DNA of 64,000 nucleotides, from positions 31,004,339 to 31,068,338 of the forward strand of contig OU015532.1 of NCBI GenBank assembly GCA_907165065.1. The letters are read 5' to 3'. Under the pieces are notes generated by a model that was not told the origin of the DNA, made no database searches, and saw nothing but the letters and a program-made list of their open reading frames with translations. Origin of the DNA: Caprimulgus europaeus (lineage: Eukaryota; Chordata; Aves; Caprimulgiformes; Caprimulgidae). Below, in pieces: positions 11,701 through 24,600 of this stretch. The position numbers and the translations under genes are program-made. Within the stretch, counting starts at the first letter, position 1. Every line of letters starts with the position of its first letter.

Positions 11701-14700
11701 TTTAAAAAATACTGTTTGCATAAGTTTTTCAATTGCCTAACCTTTTCGGAATTTCAGCTAGGCCACAATGTGTTAGGCTCTTAATGGCTTTGTTATTAGG
11801 ACATAGACAAAATCTTCAGTTTGTCAGGATTCACGTTGCCTTTGTATTCATCTGTTTTAATAAGGAAAATGATACGTGGCTTTGAAAAAAGATGTTCAGG
11901 AAGATCAAAGATGTACAGGAAATGTAAATAAGAGTAAGACTTCTTTCCTTCATGAAAACTAATTTGAATTTGCAATTGCTTCTGTAAATCTTTAATTATG
12001 ATCTCATTCTGAATCTGGTTTAAGACAAAAAAAAAAAATCTTAGAATCTAGGAATGAGATTTCTAAGTTTTATCCTCTAATCATTCCATTACCATGGAGA
12101 TTCACTCCAGCCATTGCAGGCAGCTTAGTTACAAAGAAAAAAATAAGTAGTATTGAAACTGATTAAAATAAGGAAAACAACTTTTAGTAATGATAAGATA
12201 GATAATTGTATTTTAAATTTTGTGACTTTCTATGCTGTTGTACAAATGTACAAAATATGCACCTACAGTAGGAGTATGGGAAACACTAGCTCAAATGTTA
12301 CCTTTGTGGTTTGTTAATAAAACAATAGCAAGAACAGTAACCGATTTCATGAGAGATGTGGCAAGTTGCACAGTAGCTTCATTCTTTAGCTAGTTAAGTA
12401 CAACTATTTTTGGCAAAACAGAAGGGCAAAATTGTTTGAAAGGAGAAAGCAAACAGAGAGAACAACAGATGGAAAAGCTTTTTTTCTTTCTGAATTAAAA
12501 GAAATAAAATTATTAAAAAGTAGTTTTAATTAAAATTCGAGTTAAATGTCATTCCACAAAATTATTGTAATCTAACAACGATATACTGGGTTTGTGCCTG
12601 TATTAAAAAGGGTGATTTATTGCAATAATCTCTAATCAACAAATGGGACATACATAATATGAGATCCAAATACTATGTATTTTGACCTAGTATATATTTA
12701 TATACTATAAAAACATTTATTCAGGTAATCCTTTCAGAAGATAGCTAAATCAAAAGATTTATTAAAAAAAGCCACTTACTATAAAGTCCAACTTCAAATA
12801 CAGCTAGAAAATTAATTTAGAACTAACAGTCCATGAATAAATGAAGAATATGACTGAACAAACATGTCAGTAAAGTCTCAGCCTCAAAGTTTTGTCAAGA
12901 CTGCAATGCTTTTGCAGGGAGAAATGCAAAATGAAAAGTGGAATTTCTTCCTCTTCAAGCCAAAAGGGTAGTTCATATTCACCCACTGCTCTGACCAAAT
13001 CTCCCCATTTATTGCAGGGAAAGAAGATTATCTCCACACTAGCAATACAATAACCATTCCACAGAATTTCAGAGGTGCACACAAAAACAAAAGCACAGAC
13101 ATGATGCTTCAGTTCCACGACCTGTCTAGCCCAATATTTTTACATGATCATAGTATATGTCCTATTGATGATTAAGATACAGATACTTGTGCACCCTGTT
13201 GCTGAGTAAGACAAAATAGCTCTTTTTTGAACACTTCCCCAGTTTTTTCTTAGACTTATGTCTTTCAACCACAACCCATTTAGCAAGGAGTTCCACAGCT
13301 GTCTTGTCTATAGTAAATAGTTCTCTTAGGCTATATTTAAGTTCTGGGATAAGAGCCAACATGTAACTCTTCATTCTTCTGAACCTTGAAATCACATGAA
13401 AAGCAAAAGACTAAGAAGGAACATAACATATGAACACCCTGTCCAAACCTGAGCTAAGATATATTCTGGGATGTACATCCAAGATCTGTGATACTGAATT
13501 TCTTACTTAAAAGCTGAAGGCCATCCAGACATATTTAGCTTTTGAATACCGTATCTATGGTTCAAAGTTTTACAGAGTGTCAGCTGTCTGTCAACAATGC
13601 CTAGAAACTGAAATCATCTAGTTGGCTTGAAATGAAAATAACATGCCCATAATGGAGGGTGATTTTAAAAATTAACATTTTGTTTATGAAACCTATCCCA
13701 ACGTACATACACACTATGAATTTTGAGACATCCATATACAAAAAACATACAGATACCATATGCATACTTAGAGACCTACTAAAGCTCCTTGGATCTGAAT
13801 GAAAGGCTTTGCTGTAATTGGCTAACAAATATTTAAAACACATTCTAGGATATAATAGTCATGTAGATTTGTTAATTTGCAGACTATCAACAGGCAGATT
13901 TTTAAAGATATTTATATAAACTTCAACATCAAAAGTTGAGTGAGGACAAGTTTCATTTTGTTCCTGTAAGAGATCTAGTAAAAACTGAAGTCCTATTCCA
14001 ACTACCTTTCCCTGGGATATAGACATATAATAGCAACTATTCAAGCTGTGTCCATAATGTATGTTCACAACACTGTCCAAGGTTTTACCCACTGTTTAAT
14101 CAGCCTTCTTTTCTGGCCATGTTCTTCTGCATTTCCATATCCTTTTGTATTATCCATTAGATAAAGGTGAATAAGAAGTAAAGAGTGCCCAAGTATACAA
14201 TAGAAATGTATAATAAAGTCTGAAGAAGCAGGAAGGAATATTTGCCTCAGTGTGACTTTAGGGAAAAACAGTGGCAAAGGTAATTCTGATGAGTGCTCTT
14301 CCTATGTGTCCCTGCTGCAAGTATAAAATAACTTTTGGTCTGAAACTCGTTAGAGGTAGCTGGGAATGATGAGCATTATTCTACCTATTTAATGGCATTA
14401 GTTATGCATGAAACTATCAGAGAAAGATGACTGGCCATGATGGTGGCAGAAATACTGACCCAGCAATACACGTGACAGTTGTCAGTTAAGCCTCTGCTTA
14501 GACACCTGATCCAAAGCAATTTTAAAATCAGTAGAATTCTAATCAGACTGTAAATCCTCAGATAGGTTTCCTAATTTTCCTTTATGGTTCTCACCTTTAT
14601 CACTTAGGTAGTTAATACTTCTCTTGGGTCGGATTCCCAGTTTTCTACTTTGGCTGGAATAAAATTTGAAGCTTCTCTACATACTGTTAAGCTTTTAAAA

Positions 14701-17370
14701 TTTCCCATCCTGCTTCTTTATTTTGGTATGTAACCCTTTAACAGTTTGATTGTTTTATACATCTCTTACATTCAAAAAATTATTCTTATTTCATTACCTC
14801 TGCCTTCCACATTCCTTTTTTAATCATTTGCCTCTAAATCTTGATAAACATAAAGCTACAAAGGACTCATTGGGAACAGAAAAGCAGTTATTTTTATTTC
14901 AGCTTTAAAATAAATCTTAGGCCCTAATGTGCAATCAATTAGAATGTAAAGGATCTAAAAGGTTTAAATAAAAACATACAATAAACCACAGCTTGAAAAA
15001 TAGTTTGCCATTAGCTCCTTCGAGTAAACAATGTCCTTTTCTTATAGTCCAAGGTAATTTGTGGTTGGCATTCTGTTTTAGTGATAGAAACATATAAACT
15101 CTGCAGCTCAAATAACATACCGGTAAGTATCTCTCTTTAAAGAGAAGCCTATCTCTTCCAAACAGCATGTAAATCCTGTGATTTAGTAGTTTCTATAGTA
15201 ACAATTGGGGTTTTTAATTGAACAGCAGAGTAAATAACTGTACACAATCTTCAAAACTTATTAGCTGCACTAAAATTGTGGTAACTTCCCTTCAAATATA
15301 ATTTTTAACTAAAAAGGATAATTTTATTACTTGCATCAAGCAATGTCCAATTTTGAAGTGATCAACAGCTTCAAGTGTGCAATGACAGAAAAAAATCAAG
15401 CTGAAAATATGAAACTACAAATTTCCTCTTTAGATTATAAAGTTAATGTTCTAAAAGATTATGTTGCTGTTATTAGTCATAGAAGTAAAAGATGCAAACA
15501 TAACCTGATCCGAAAATACTGAGTATCTGAAACTGATTATCATGTTTATACAAGTATGAATATTTCTTTTTAGTACCAAACAATCAGTAGAAAAGAAGAC
15601 TTTATAAACAGTCTGTTAAAAGTTATATGCAATAATCAGATCAGTACCACAACTAAATGATTGGTGCATATTTATTTGATATTTTGGATATAAAATAGTT
15701 CTAATAAAAGGTGTGACTTAAGACTGTGTTTTTGAGTTTCTTATGCTATGTCATGCTGTAGACTTACACTATTACAAACCTGTAACAAGCTATGTCCAAG
15801 TTGGAAGGATTTAATTTATAAATGGGTCATAAAGCAGCTCTGGATCAGGCCGATACAGCATAACACTGACGATATCTCTGACCTATAGTTAACTGTAGCA
15901 CTATAGCACTTGCATAATCTCATTAACCTTTAAAATTTCTCAATATTATTCACATAAAGTTTTAGATTTAGCATCTCTAGAAAGAAATAATACCTGCTTC
16001 CATTTTCTAAAGCTATTTGTTTTAGAAATAAGACATTTTTTTTATGTCTGAAATGACATCTATCCTTTCAAATGTACTATGAACTAAACAAGATGCACTG
16101 CCTTTACTGTCTTTTATAGGACAAACACAGTTTTATGAGTGTCATCATTACCTTTGTCAAACACTATTCTCCATTTCCGATCTCTTCATTCTTTTCTTTA
16201 TACTGAAGCAAATCACATACCGTTTTTGAATATGAGTTCAGTTTATTTCTTAAAGACTGGAAAACCTTTGAGACAGACTATGAATAGTTAGTGTTTTACA
16301 AAGAAATGCAAAAAGATATACTTTCATGTGTTCATAATATGCCATGAGAACCACTGCTGGATCCTAGGTTTTATACATGTACATATCTGTTGTTTAAAAC
16401 TACCATTAAAATTTGTAGATACCCAGCAACTTCAAGTTCAAATGTTTACACAGAACCTTTAGAACAAAACTGTTTGATATCAGACTGAAATGTAATGTTT
16501 AACTCTGAACAACATTTTTCTTTCATTTTTCAGGGCCTAAAAATGTGCATATGTCCTTTTGAAAACTTAGTCCTTCACTTTCAAAAACTACAGGCCCACA
16601 AATAGCAGCTGTACTTGCTAATTTTGTCTTCTGAACATAAAGCTGACTAAATACCTCCAAAGTATTATTGAGATTTAGTGATCTTCAAAAGTTGCAGGGT
16701 TTGGGGGGGGGGGGGGGGTTGACATATCTTTAATTCAGACACATACACATTAATGTAAATGTGTGGTTTAGTTCCATGGTGAATTTGGCCTGAAATATAG
16801 ATTAGCAAAATTGGAAACAGCTGTGCAAGAAACTACTTTCCTCTTCCATTTATAGTATTGTATCCCAATATAAACTCCATCATTTTAGTATAAAGTGATA
16901 CCCCCCCACTCTCTCTTCATCCAGATGTTTATGAAATTTTCAGATAATCTTCAGTGAAACTGCCAAAACCAACAAAAAGTCTTAACATGTAAATTCAACA
17001 TATTGTTTCACGCTCATCATGGCCTTTTCTACATCAGTGCCAATTTTCATTAGATTTCAAATATACTTTGGTTGACACTGCTACAGAAAAGAACTCTGAC
17101 TCATCATATCATTGTGGGCTGGGTTCTTATTTAATTTTTTTTTGTCTGATTCATGAACTATTTTTTTGAAATTCTAAAAATGGGTCATGAATTGCTTGGG
17201 AGATGAGAAAATTAATAATAATGATCCACTTTACTGTAGATTGAATTGAACTGATTATCATGCAACATACCGACAGACTTTTTCATGGCAAATAAGTTTT
17301 ATAGACAGAGGTTTTGTTTTCCTTCATACTGGACATGTCATTATACCATAAAATAATCATTAAGCTCTTA
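11701..17370. other. AT-rich unique DNA, no gene seen
   Basis: No coding gene or RNA gene is supported across this 5.7 kb stretch. Minus-strand frames of 77-83 codons between 12.8 and 14.3 kb overlap each other and lack domains. Short A/T runs (A12 at ~12029) are present. A 14-bp palindrome TCTCTTTAAAGAGA sits near 15132. The G16 run at 16703 is listed separately. Confidence 0.5.
16703..16718 (+). repeat. Poly(G) tract, G16
   Basis: Sixteen uninterrupted G residues sit in otherwise AT-rich DNA. Such runs can fold as G-quadruplexes and are unstable in length. Sequencing error in the exact count is possible. Confidence 0.85.
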
Positions 17371-17420
17371 GGCCAAGATCCAGCAAAGTGCTTAAGCACT
17401 TGCTTAATTATTAGTTTATG
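17371..17420. repeat. Possible ancient MITE-like relic
   Basis: GGCCAAGATCCAGCAAAGTG followed by CTTAAGCACTTGCTTAA resembles the arm of an old palindromic non-autonomous DNA transposon found in turtles, crocodiles and birds (start like GGCCCTGATCCTGCAAA, then CTTAAGCACGTGCTTAAC). It contains the perfect 14-bp palindrome AGTGCTTAAGCACT at 17387-17400. Only one arm is recognisable. The superfamily is not assigned. Confidence 0.4.
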
Positions 17421-17785
17421 CAAACTCTACAGTGAAACTACAGAAGAATCAAATTATATTATTTATTATAGTTGTGACAAACTTTAGAGTTACAGATATA
17501 CTTAATTAATTTGGTGCATTGTTTGTACATTTAAAGATGAGTGGCAATATGTAAATTCATAATGTAATGACTTTAAGTAGTCTATGTTCATATTTTTTTA
17601 TCTGGAAATATTTGTCTTTTTTAGAATATCTGTAACATTGGCCATTCACTGACAGGCCAAGGGGCTATGTTCACCTCCAACTGATCACAGCTAAATAATT
17701 GCTAATTATTTCATTGGAAATAGTTTTAGAAAGTTTGATTTATCAGATGACTGAGAAAGATTAAGTTCTGCATTTTGTTTTTCAA

Positions 17786-17802
17786 GGATTAGACTAGATG
17801 AT
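17786..17802 (+). mobile_element. CR1-3'-UTR-like fragment left of the AGTRAP copy
   Basis: GGATTAGACTAGATGAT differs at one position from GGATTGGACTAGATGAT, found at 18628-18644 inside the 3' UTR of the adjacent CR1, in the same orientation. It sits immediately left of the AATTT array that borders the AGTRAP copy. At 16 of 17 bases it is unlikely to be chance so close by. It could be a leftover of the same insertion or of an older CR1. Confidence 0.4.
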
Positions 17803-17829
17803 TAATTTAATTTAATTTAATTTAATTTA
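17801..17829 (+). repeat. AATTT pentanucleotide microsatellite
   Basis: About five head-to-tail AATTT units sit directly against the 3' (C-terminal) end of the antisense AGTRAP copy. On the minus strand the coding sequence runs straight into AAATTAAATTAA. The array may mark the insertion junction, either as target sequence or as untemplated or slipped synthesis. Confidence 0.85.
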
Positions 17830-18165
17830 TTGGCTCATAGGTGCTGCGATCCCGGCCTGCACAGGTGACACCTATGTTAAAGGTGTACTCTCCTCCACGC
17901 TCCTGATACATTCGGTACGCCAAATAGCAGGACACAGGTTTGAGAAGGAGGCTGAAGATGGCCATGCCTGTACTGAAACGCTTCGTATCAGTGAGATACC
18001 TGTTTGGAGGGTTAAAGACAGAGATGTGGATGATGTCAGTGAGGACTGTGAGCAGCAGGCCAGTCAGGAACATCGTGATGGCATCAAGGGAATCTCGCTG
18101 CACAATGGCCCAAATCCCCACTGCAAGGACACTGAAATTTCCCCAGGCATAGGAGGCTGGAAATA
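17828..18165 (-). pseudogene. AGTRAP: Retrocopy fragment of AGTRAP (ATRAP), antisense to flanking CR1
   Basis: The minus strand encodes ~110 residues that I recognise as angiotensin II receptor-associated protein, a small three-pass membrane protein that binds the AT1 receptor tail and promotes its internalisation. Seen directly: the opening [12 protein letters not shown], the loop QRDSLDAI, the hydrophobic stretch with DIIHISVF, then [25 protein letters not shown] and the end DRSTYEPI. The frame is open throughout. The human gene is split into about five exons, and this span should cross several of their junctions, yet no intron is present; that indicates a reverse-transcribed mRNA. It lacks the N-terminal ~28 residues, the C-terminal tail after EPI, the 3' UTR and a poly(A) tract. 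A 212-codon frame (17822-18460) joins it to antisense CR1, so its first ~100 residues are not host protein. No promoter is visible, and I expect no functional product. Family identity is strong; the mechanism is inferred. The 5' edge (about 18160-18175) is uncertain by several bases. Confidence 0.85.
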
Positions 18166-18694
18166 TGTAACTCATCTGGAATATTGTGTCCAGTTCTGGG
18201 CCCCACAGTTCAAGAAGGACAGGAAGCTGCTTGAGAGAGTCCAGCACAGAGCCACAAAGATGATGAAGGGAGTGGAGCATCTCCCTTATGAGGAAAGGCT
18301 GAGGGAGCTGGGCCTCTTTAGCTTGGAGAAGAGGAGACTGAGGGGGGACCTTATTAATGTTTATAAATATTTGAAGGGTGAGTGTGAGGAGGATGGGGCC
18401 AGGCTCTTCACAGTGATGAACAATGATAGGACAAGGGGCAATGGGTGTAAGCTGGAACACAGGAGGTTCAGCTTAAATTTGAGAAGGAACTTCTTTATGG
18501 TGACGGTAACAGAGCACTGGAACAGGCTGCCCAGGGAGGTTGCGGAGTCTCCTTCTCTGGAGACATTCAAGACCCGCCTGGATGCCTTCCTGTGTGAACT
18601 CATGTAGGTGTTCCTGCTCCGGCAGGAGGATTGGACTAGATGATCTTTCGAGGTCCCTTCCAACCCCTGACATTCTGTGATTCTGTATGATTCT
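18166..18694 (+). mobile_element. CR1 LINE, 5'-truncated, ORF2 C-terminus open
   Basis: This ~530-bp CR1 3' end is sense on +. Its frame is open from the junction to the stop at 18605-18607 and reads the ORF2 C-terminal region: [62 protein letters not shown] and FKTRLDAFL. The 3' UTR then runs through GGACTAGATGATC and AGGTCCCTTCCAACCCC to the tail ATTCTGTGATTCTGT. With ~145 codons intact it is among the younger CR1 copies in the window. It abuts the AGTRAP retrocopy head to head, its truncated 5' edge meeting the truncated N-terminal side of AGTRAP. Its 3' UTR is of the same type as the copies at 24.9 and 53.6 kb. Confidence 0.94.
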
Positions 18695-21600
18695 CTTGTA
18701 GAACCAGATCAATCCACTTGCTTATGCAAAAAAACCTAAAATTATCAGAAGCATAAAGAAGAGCTAGCTCTAGAGATTTTATTATTTCATTTTTAGCATA
18801 AGTAGTGGTAAGTGCCTATATTACTCTTATTCTGATGATTTCTGTAACCTAGGAACTTTCCTTAATCATAAACACTCAATGCAGGTTTAAATTTTCTTTT
18901 AAATTACTACTTTATGTGTGTAGCCTGTTTATGAACTGGAATAGGCTACTGTAAGGAAAAGGAGGTATTAACTGCAGTAAACAGGCACTCTGGTGTGACA
19001 TATTACCTTGCCTAACATTTAGGCAGCTAAGTCTTGCAGTGGAATATGGAATCCTGAATTAAATGATGAAGGTCACTGAAGGGTTTATGGCACTAGACCT
19101 AAGTCCAAACCAATGAACTATGTTGATCAAGGAGCTGCCTACAACAAATTAATATGGAATCTCTAAGAATGAGATTGTGTCATGAATACTGTTCCTTTCC
19201 ATCATTTAGTCACTTTATTACTCGGGTTTCTGCCTGAATATTTTTGCTAAGATATCATTATACAAAGACTAGATAAATACTATCAAGGCTCAAAAGACCA
19301 TGTTAAATTAAAACAACTCAGGGAAATCATTAATCTTTTCACTTTAACCCCGAGCTCACAAAAAAAAAAAAAAAAAATAGGACCTTACCACTACAGTTTA
19401 GCTATCTTTGCATCAGCTAGCAAATCTGATGTGGAACTTGCTCCTATAGGAATAAATTGAGTGCTATCAAGGTACACTTACTAAATCAAATTCTCAAGGG
19501 GAGATAAAGAGGATCACTGGGGTTTGGCATGGGCATGAGAGATTCTGAAATGTTCAGAAAGCTCAGGACATATATTTCCTTCATTTCCTAGACAGAAACA
19601 CAGGGGGTTTTGCTCCCAGGATACTAAAGTATTTAAACATATGTACTTTGTTAAATTACTTTCCTCAAAGGCAGTATGTTTTCTAACACACTAGCATGTA
19701 GTCAGCCTCCATTGCTGGATACAGGCTCACAGGCAGGCAGCTTGGTTTATCCTGTGGCACAGTAAACACCTTTAGATATCTGATTGATCTTTACAGTGCT
19801 AGTTGGGTTGTGACACATGATCTAGAATTTTACCTTTTTCATTTTCATGGGAACTGTGCCGCTAAGGATAAATGTCCAATTTGAAAACTTGGATCTCAAT
19901 TAGAATTTCAGAGAAGTGAGATAAAGGTTGTCAGAGATTAGCATAAAAAATACAGAAAACAATAACTGAAACCAGAATTCCTACGCTGCTTCTGAAGATT
20001 GATATCCTATGACAACGAGCTTTGATAAACCACTCTAGCTGAGTATCTATTCTTATGCTTTTTAAAGGCTGTATGTAATAAATCAATATACTGACAGATT
20101 TAAGAAAACCTCTCATTCTGTCTTCATTGCATAAGATATCTTTGCAATACAGTAAAATGTTTGTTCATTTCTGGAAGTCTTCCACTGAGTGATAGAACAC
20201 TGTATAGTATAGAACATTGCTTCCTTCCTCAGTAACACAAATATTCAGAGAATGCATTGTTGTTTTCTGTTCAGCTTTGTTTAACTAATTTCTTTCCATG
20301 ACACCTAAACCAATCACTACAAGAGCTTTCAAAGTTGCAAATTAACACCAATGATTTAAAAATCATTAATCACTTCTTAATTATTTTTAATAAATAGCAT
20401 GTAAAACCTCAGCTCTGTATAATAAAAATGCAGACAGGAAAAAAATAAGCAATAAAGATGAGACATTAAAAGATGCAATATTAGAAGAGATAAAAATTAG
20501 TTTGAAAAGATCTGTCAGGTCTATTTCAGACAGAACGCAAAAAAACACTGTACAATGCATGGGACAGTATCACTTTCAACAGAAGCACTGGTCAACATTT
20601 AATCGCTATTCTCAACACTAATTCTAAGTTTACTATTTCACCTCAATCTAAGCTTAATTACATTTCATTAAAGCATGACAAGTCACTTTATTTAACTGTC
20701 CTCTCTTTTTTTCACGTGCAGATGTTACCTTAATGCAAAACAAAAACTTCTGTGTTGAAGCACAGAGGATTAGGGATTGTTTTTCCTGAATGCAGTATGA
20801 ATAAAAATTCTTCTACCACTTACAAAAAATCTTGTCGTGTTAAATAATTAATATTGCAACAGCTTCTAGAAGCCCTGGACATACATGAGAATCCCTTTTC
20901 ACTATGCACTTCACAAACTCTACAATAAAAATATGGTCTTCTACGCCATAGAATTAAGAAGAATTATCTTGCTTGGTTCTGTTGGGCTTAGCTTGCTTTA
21001 GCAAGCTTGCTTGCTTTGTTTGGACAAAATCACCTCCAGAATTTCCAGATACATGTAAAATAAGGAAAAGATTTCTTTTGTGCACTTAGGCCTAACATTG
21101 CGAATAGAATCAGGTTTCGAACTAAGGCAAGTCCCACATAGATATCATTTTTTTTAATTTTCTTTTTTGTTGTATGTGTTTGCACAGCAACTGCTTGGGT
21201 GTTGCACCCTCAAGAGAATCCAATAACTGCACAAAAAATCCACATAGATTTTCCTCTCTCCCCAGATCTGAGGAATGCAAAAAACACATTAGTTAATTTA
21301 TCCTGCATTCCTTCAGCATTCGTTGAGTCAACATTATATGAAAAATTATAAAAAACACAGCAAAGGATAGGGCTATGACTTGAATCAAACTCTCTGGATA
21401 TTTTTTCATATTTTCTTTTTTAAAAGAGTCAGAAGTTAGTGTACTTGATTTTTCAAAGTAAAGTATTTTGAAAGTAGACTGACAGAAAGCCTGCTTGGTT
21501 GTGCATCTTAGTACAAACTGACCATTTTCTGAGGATGCAAAAAACTTATTGAGGGAGAGTGAGGGGGAAGAAAGCTATGTTTTCTTTGCAATGCTTCAGT

Positions 21601-24600
21601 AAAGACAGACAAAACCCAAGGAATTTAAATGTCATACATGATAAACTAAATGCTTGCACTTCTGCTAAACAGATTCTTAATTTTCTTATCTGTTCCTTTG
21701 TAAGAACAGTTACAATACAAAGAGTCTCACCAAATGAATCCAATATTTTGGCAACAGGAAGTATTACATATTTCACTTAGAACTGAAAGTCACCTTTGTT
21801 TTAAAAGTGGAGAGAGACCTGCAAGTGTCTGAGGCATACATGGATATCCACCTATCCTTTCTCAATGCCTCTGTGCATGAAAGTCAGATCAGCTCCGTGT
21901 ACATGCATAATTATAAATTATATATATCACATTACACAAGTAAGTATATTTTCACAAACTTGGGGTCTTTTTCACACACAAATGTTCACCTTCAAATGTT
22001 ACCAATCTTTTTCAAGAATTAAACCCAAAACAAAGAATTTTAAGTAAAACTCTTAAGGCAATTTTTAAAAAGAAAGTTCAGGTAAGATGATAGATAATAA
22101 TTTTTTCAACAAAAATAGCTCTATTCTATATAGATTTCTAAGGCACTAAAGCATTTTTCCATTTAGAATTCTTCTACAGCCACTGAATTTCTAAGGGAAA
22201 ATTTTTTTTAGAAAGTTTTAATCATGTCCATTTTAACAGTGGCATACTTGATCTGGCCACGAGATCAAATTGTATCTGCAATTTTTCAGGTCAGAGGTTC
22301 ACTATTATGTACATCGCTAATTATTTTTCATGATGATTACGACTATACTTATGAAAGACCTAGAAACAATGATCAGCAGTTATTACGGGTCCTTCTGACA
22401 TTCTCTATCAGAATCTAAGCAAGCTTAGGGTAGATCATCAGGGCAGGGGACAAGAAATATGTCTACTGTTAATATAACCATAGTTGTCCAAAGAGTGGTA
22501 TCAGTTTTTCCAATTGGCACTCTACTCTCCACACCTGGTGACACATCTGTAGCAAATTACACAGAAACACAAAGAAACTGCAAACCTTGTAAAGTGACAT
22601 TATAATTACTTGATTTTAGTTAGTTTGTTGACCACAAGACTGTCAACTCTTGTGTGTCATCACCAAAGGTATCATGCTTGGTCGATGAACGCCTGAGACT
22701 GAGAAATACAGAAAGTATAAAACAAAAGGATCATACGGACTTTTGTAACTTGTGTTATTTTAATTTAAAACTCTTAATATTATTCAAGTACTGAAGATAG
22801 GATTTATGTTATTAGAGAAACCCTTTCTCATCAGTGTTTATGTAAGAATTCAGAAAAATGGTGCACAAAACTTTCAGAGGAGCCTTTATAAACAGGTATA
22901 GAACAAATGAATTTAAAATCAAACTACTTAACATACAAGTTAGGCACCATCTAAGGAAGACTTCTAAGAATGACAATTTTGGACATAGGTGCATGTATTC
23001 TGCCTTTTTTTTTTTTCTTTTTTTACCTATTCTACAACTTTAACAATTTAAGAAACCTTTTTCATATGTTAAATATAACTCTTAATGGCTTCAGTATCCT
23101 TAGGCAATATTACATAAATTAGGAAGAAAATATAACAGGAATTCTTTTGCTTACTAAGAAATACAATATTTAAAGCAAGCACAAACAATTAATCTGTGGG
23201 ATTAACTTTGTAGGACATAGTCATGAGGATACAGTACACAGAAGGATCTGTACTGTACATTTCAACAATAGCTACTATTTGTTTAAATAAAATGATTGCA
23301 CCTACTGAGTTTCCAAAGCTTAAATCATGCTGAAGAGAACAATGTTATGTAACTGTAGATAAAATGAACTTATTTACCAGGTCTTGACAGTGATAACTAG
23401 CATATGTGATTCAACAGAATAATTATATTTTTATAGATATCTCATTCTACTGTTTAGTGTAGTATGCCAGTATAAGATAAAAAAACCCTGCGACTTGCAT
23501 TAAATGCATCTTCTATGACAATCCAAAAGATTAAGGTGTTAGTTAAATGCCGTGTACTCCACCCAATCCTTGGAGGACTAGAGAGAGCTGTTTACAATAT
23601 TAGTGTGGGTTTGATGTGGTTGGAAACTAAAGAACAGTAAGTGTTCTTGTTCTAGACCTAGCATCAGAACAGAAATCCTTATAATACATCTAAGCATATA
23701 TTGGGAATTTTTAGAAGTGTGACAACTGAAAGGGAAAAAGTTGAAGGTAGAAGCTACAAAATAGACATCAGAATTAAGCCACAATTAAAGAGTTTTCTTT
23801 TTGCTATTTTTAGGTACACAAAAAATGCCCCAAACTCTTGAAAAGCTTTTGAACATGTAAAGCAGAATAAAGTTTTTTCTGACCTGAAAAGGCTACTTTG
23901 GTAGGTGATACCAACCTTATGATGGCAAAGTGAAGCTCCATAGTGATTAGAAACTTTGGTACCTATATCCTGCATGAAATGTTTAAAACTCAATAATGAA
24001 TATAAAATGATGAATATAAAATATCATATCTTCCAAGAATATATCCACAATTAATCACTCCAAAAATACTTAAATAATATATAGATACAGTGCTGTACAT
24101 CATTTTTTTTCTTGAAATGCAGATTATTAATCTAAGCTTTATTTTAAATTAGACCTAAAGTGGTGCTATTTTAAGGATCTGAGATTAGCTTCAGAAGATT
24201 AGGGATAATTACAATTTTATTCAATGCAGGCATAATTTGTTCTTAAAATGTAATGTTGAAATAGGCATACACCAGAAAAATTTCAGCTGAAATCTCCGGC
24301 CAGATTTGCAGAGGTTTATGGTCCCACGAGAATTATTATTGAATGCAATGAAGGCTAATCATCGCTACAATACAGGTTCTTTAGTAAAGGCTTGTCTACT
24401 TATTTCGTAAATGTTACAAGGTTGAAAATATTAATTAGGATCTAATTAATAACTGTATTACTACAATACTTTGCTTTATAAGTTGGAGTCAATAATGAAT
24501 ATTTATTATTGAATATTCATCATTGAGTTAATTATCTAGTAGCATTTGCAATTCCTTCATGAAAAAATACACTGACACAACATGTTTATAATGGACCCAC

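Noticed and set aside
18026-18607. 193-codon + frame as a host gene
   Set aside because: It is antisense AGTRAP followed by the CR1 ORF2 C-terminus, so a mobile-element product.
19360-19377. A18 run as the tail of a processed pseudogene
   Set aside because: No gene-like or SINE sequence lies upstream and no target duplication is visible. The same holds for A15 at 25401 and A16 at 60521.
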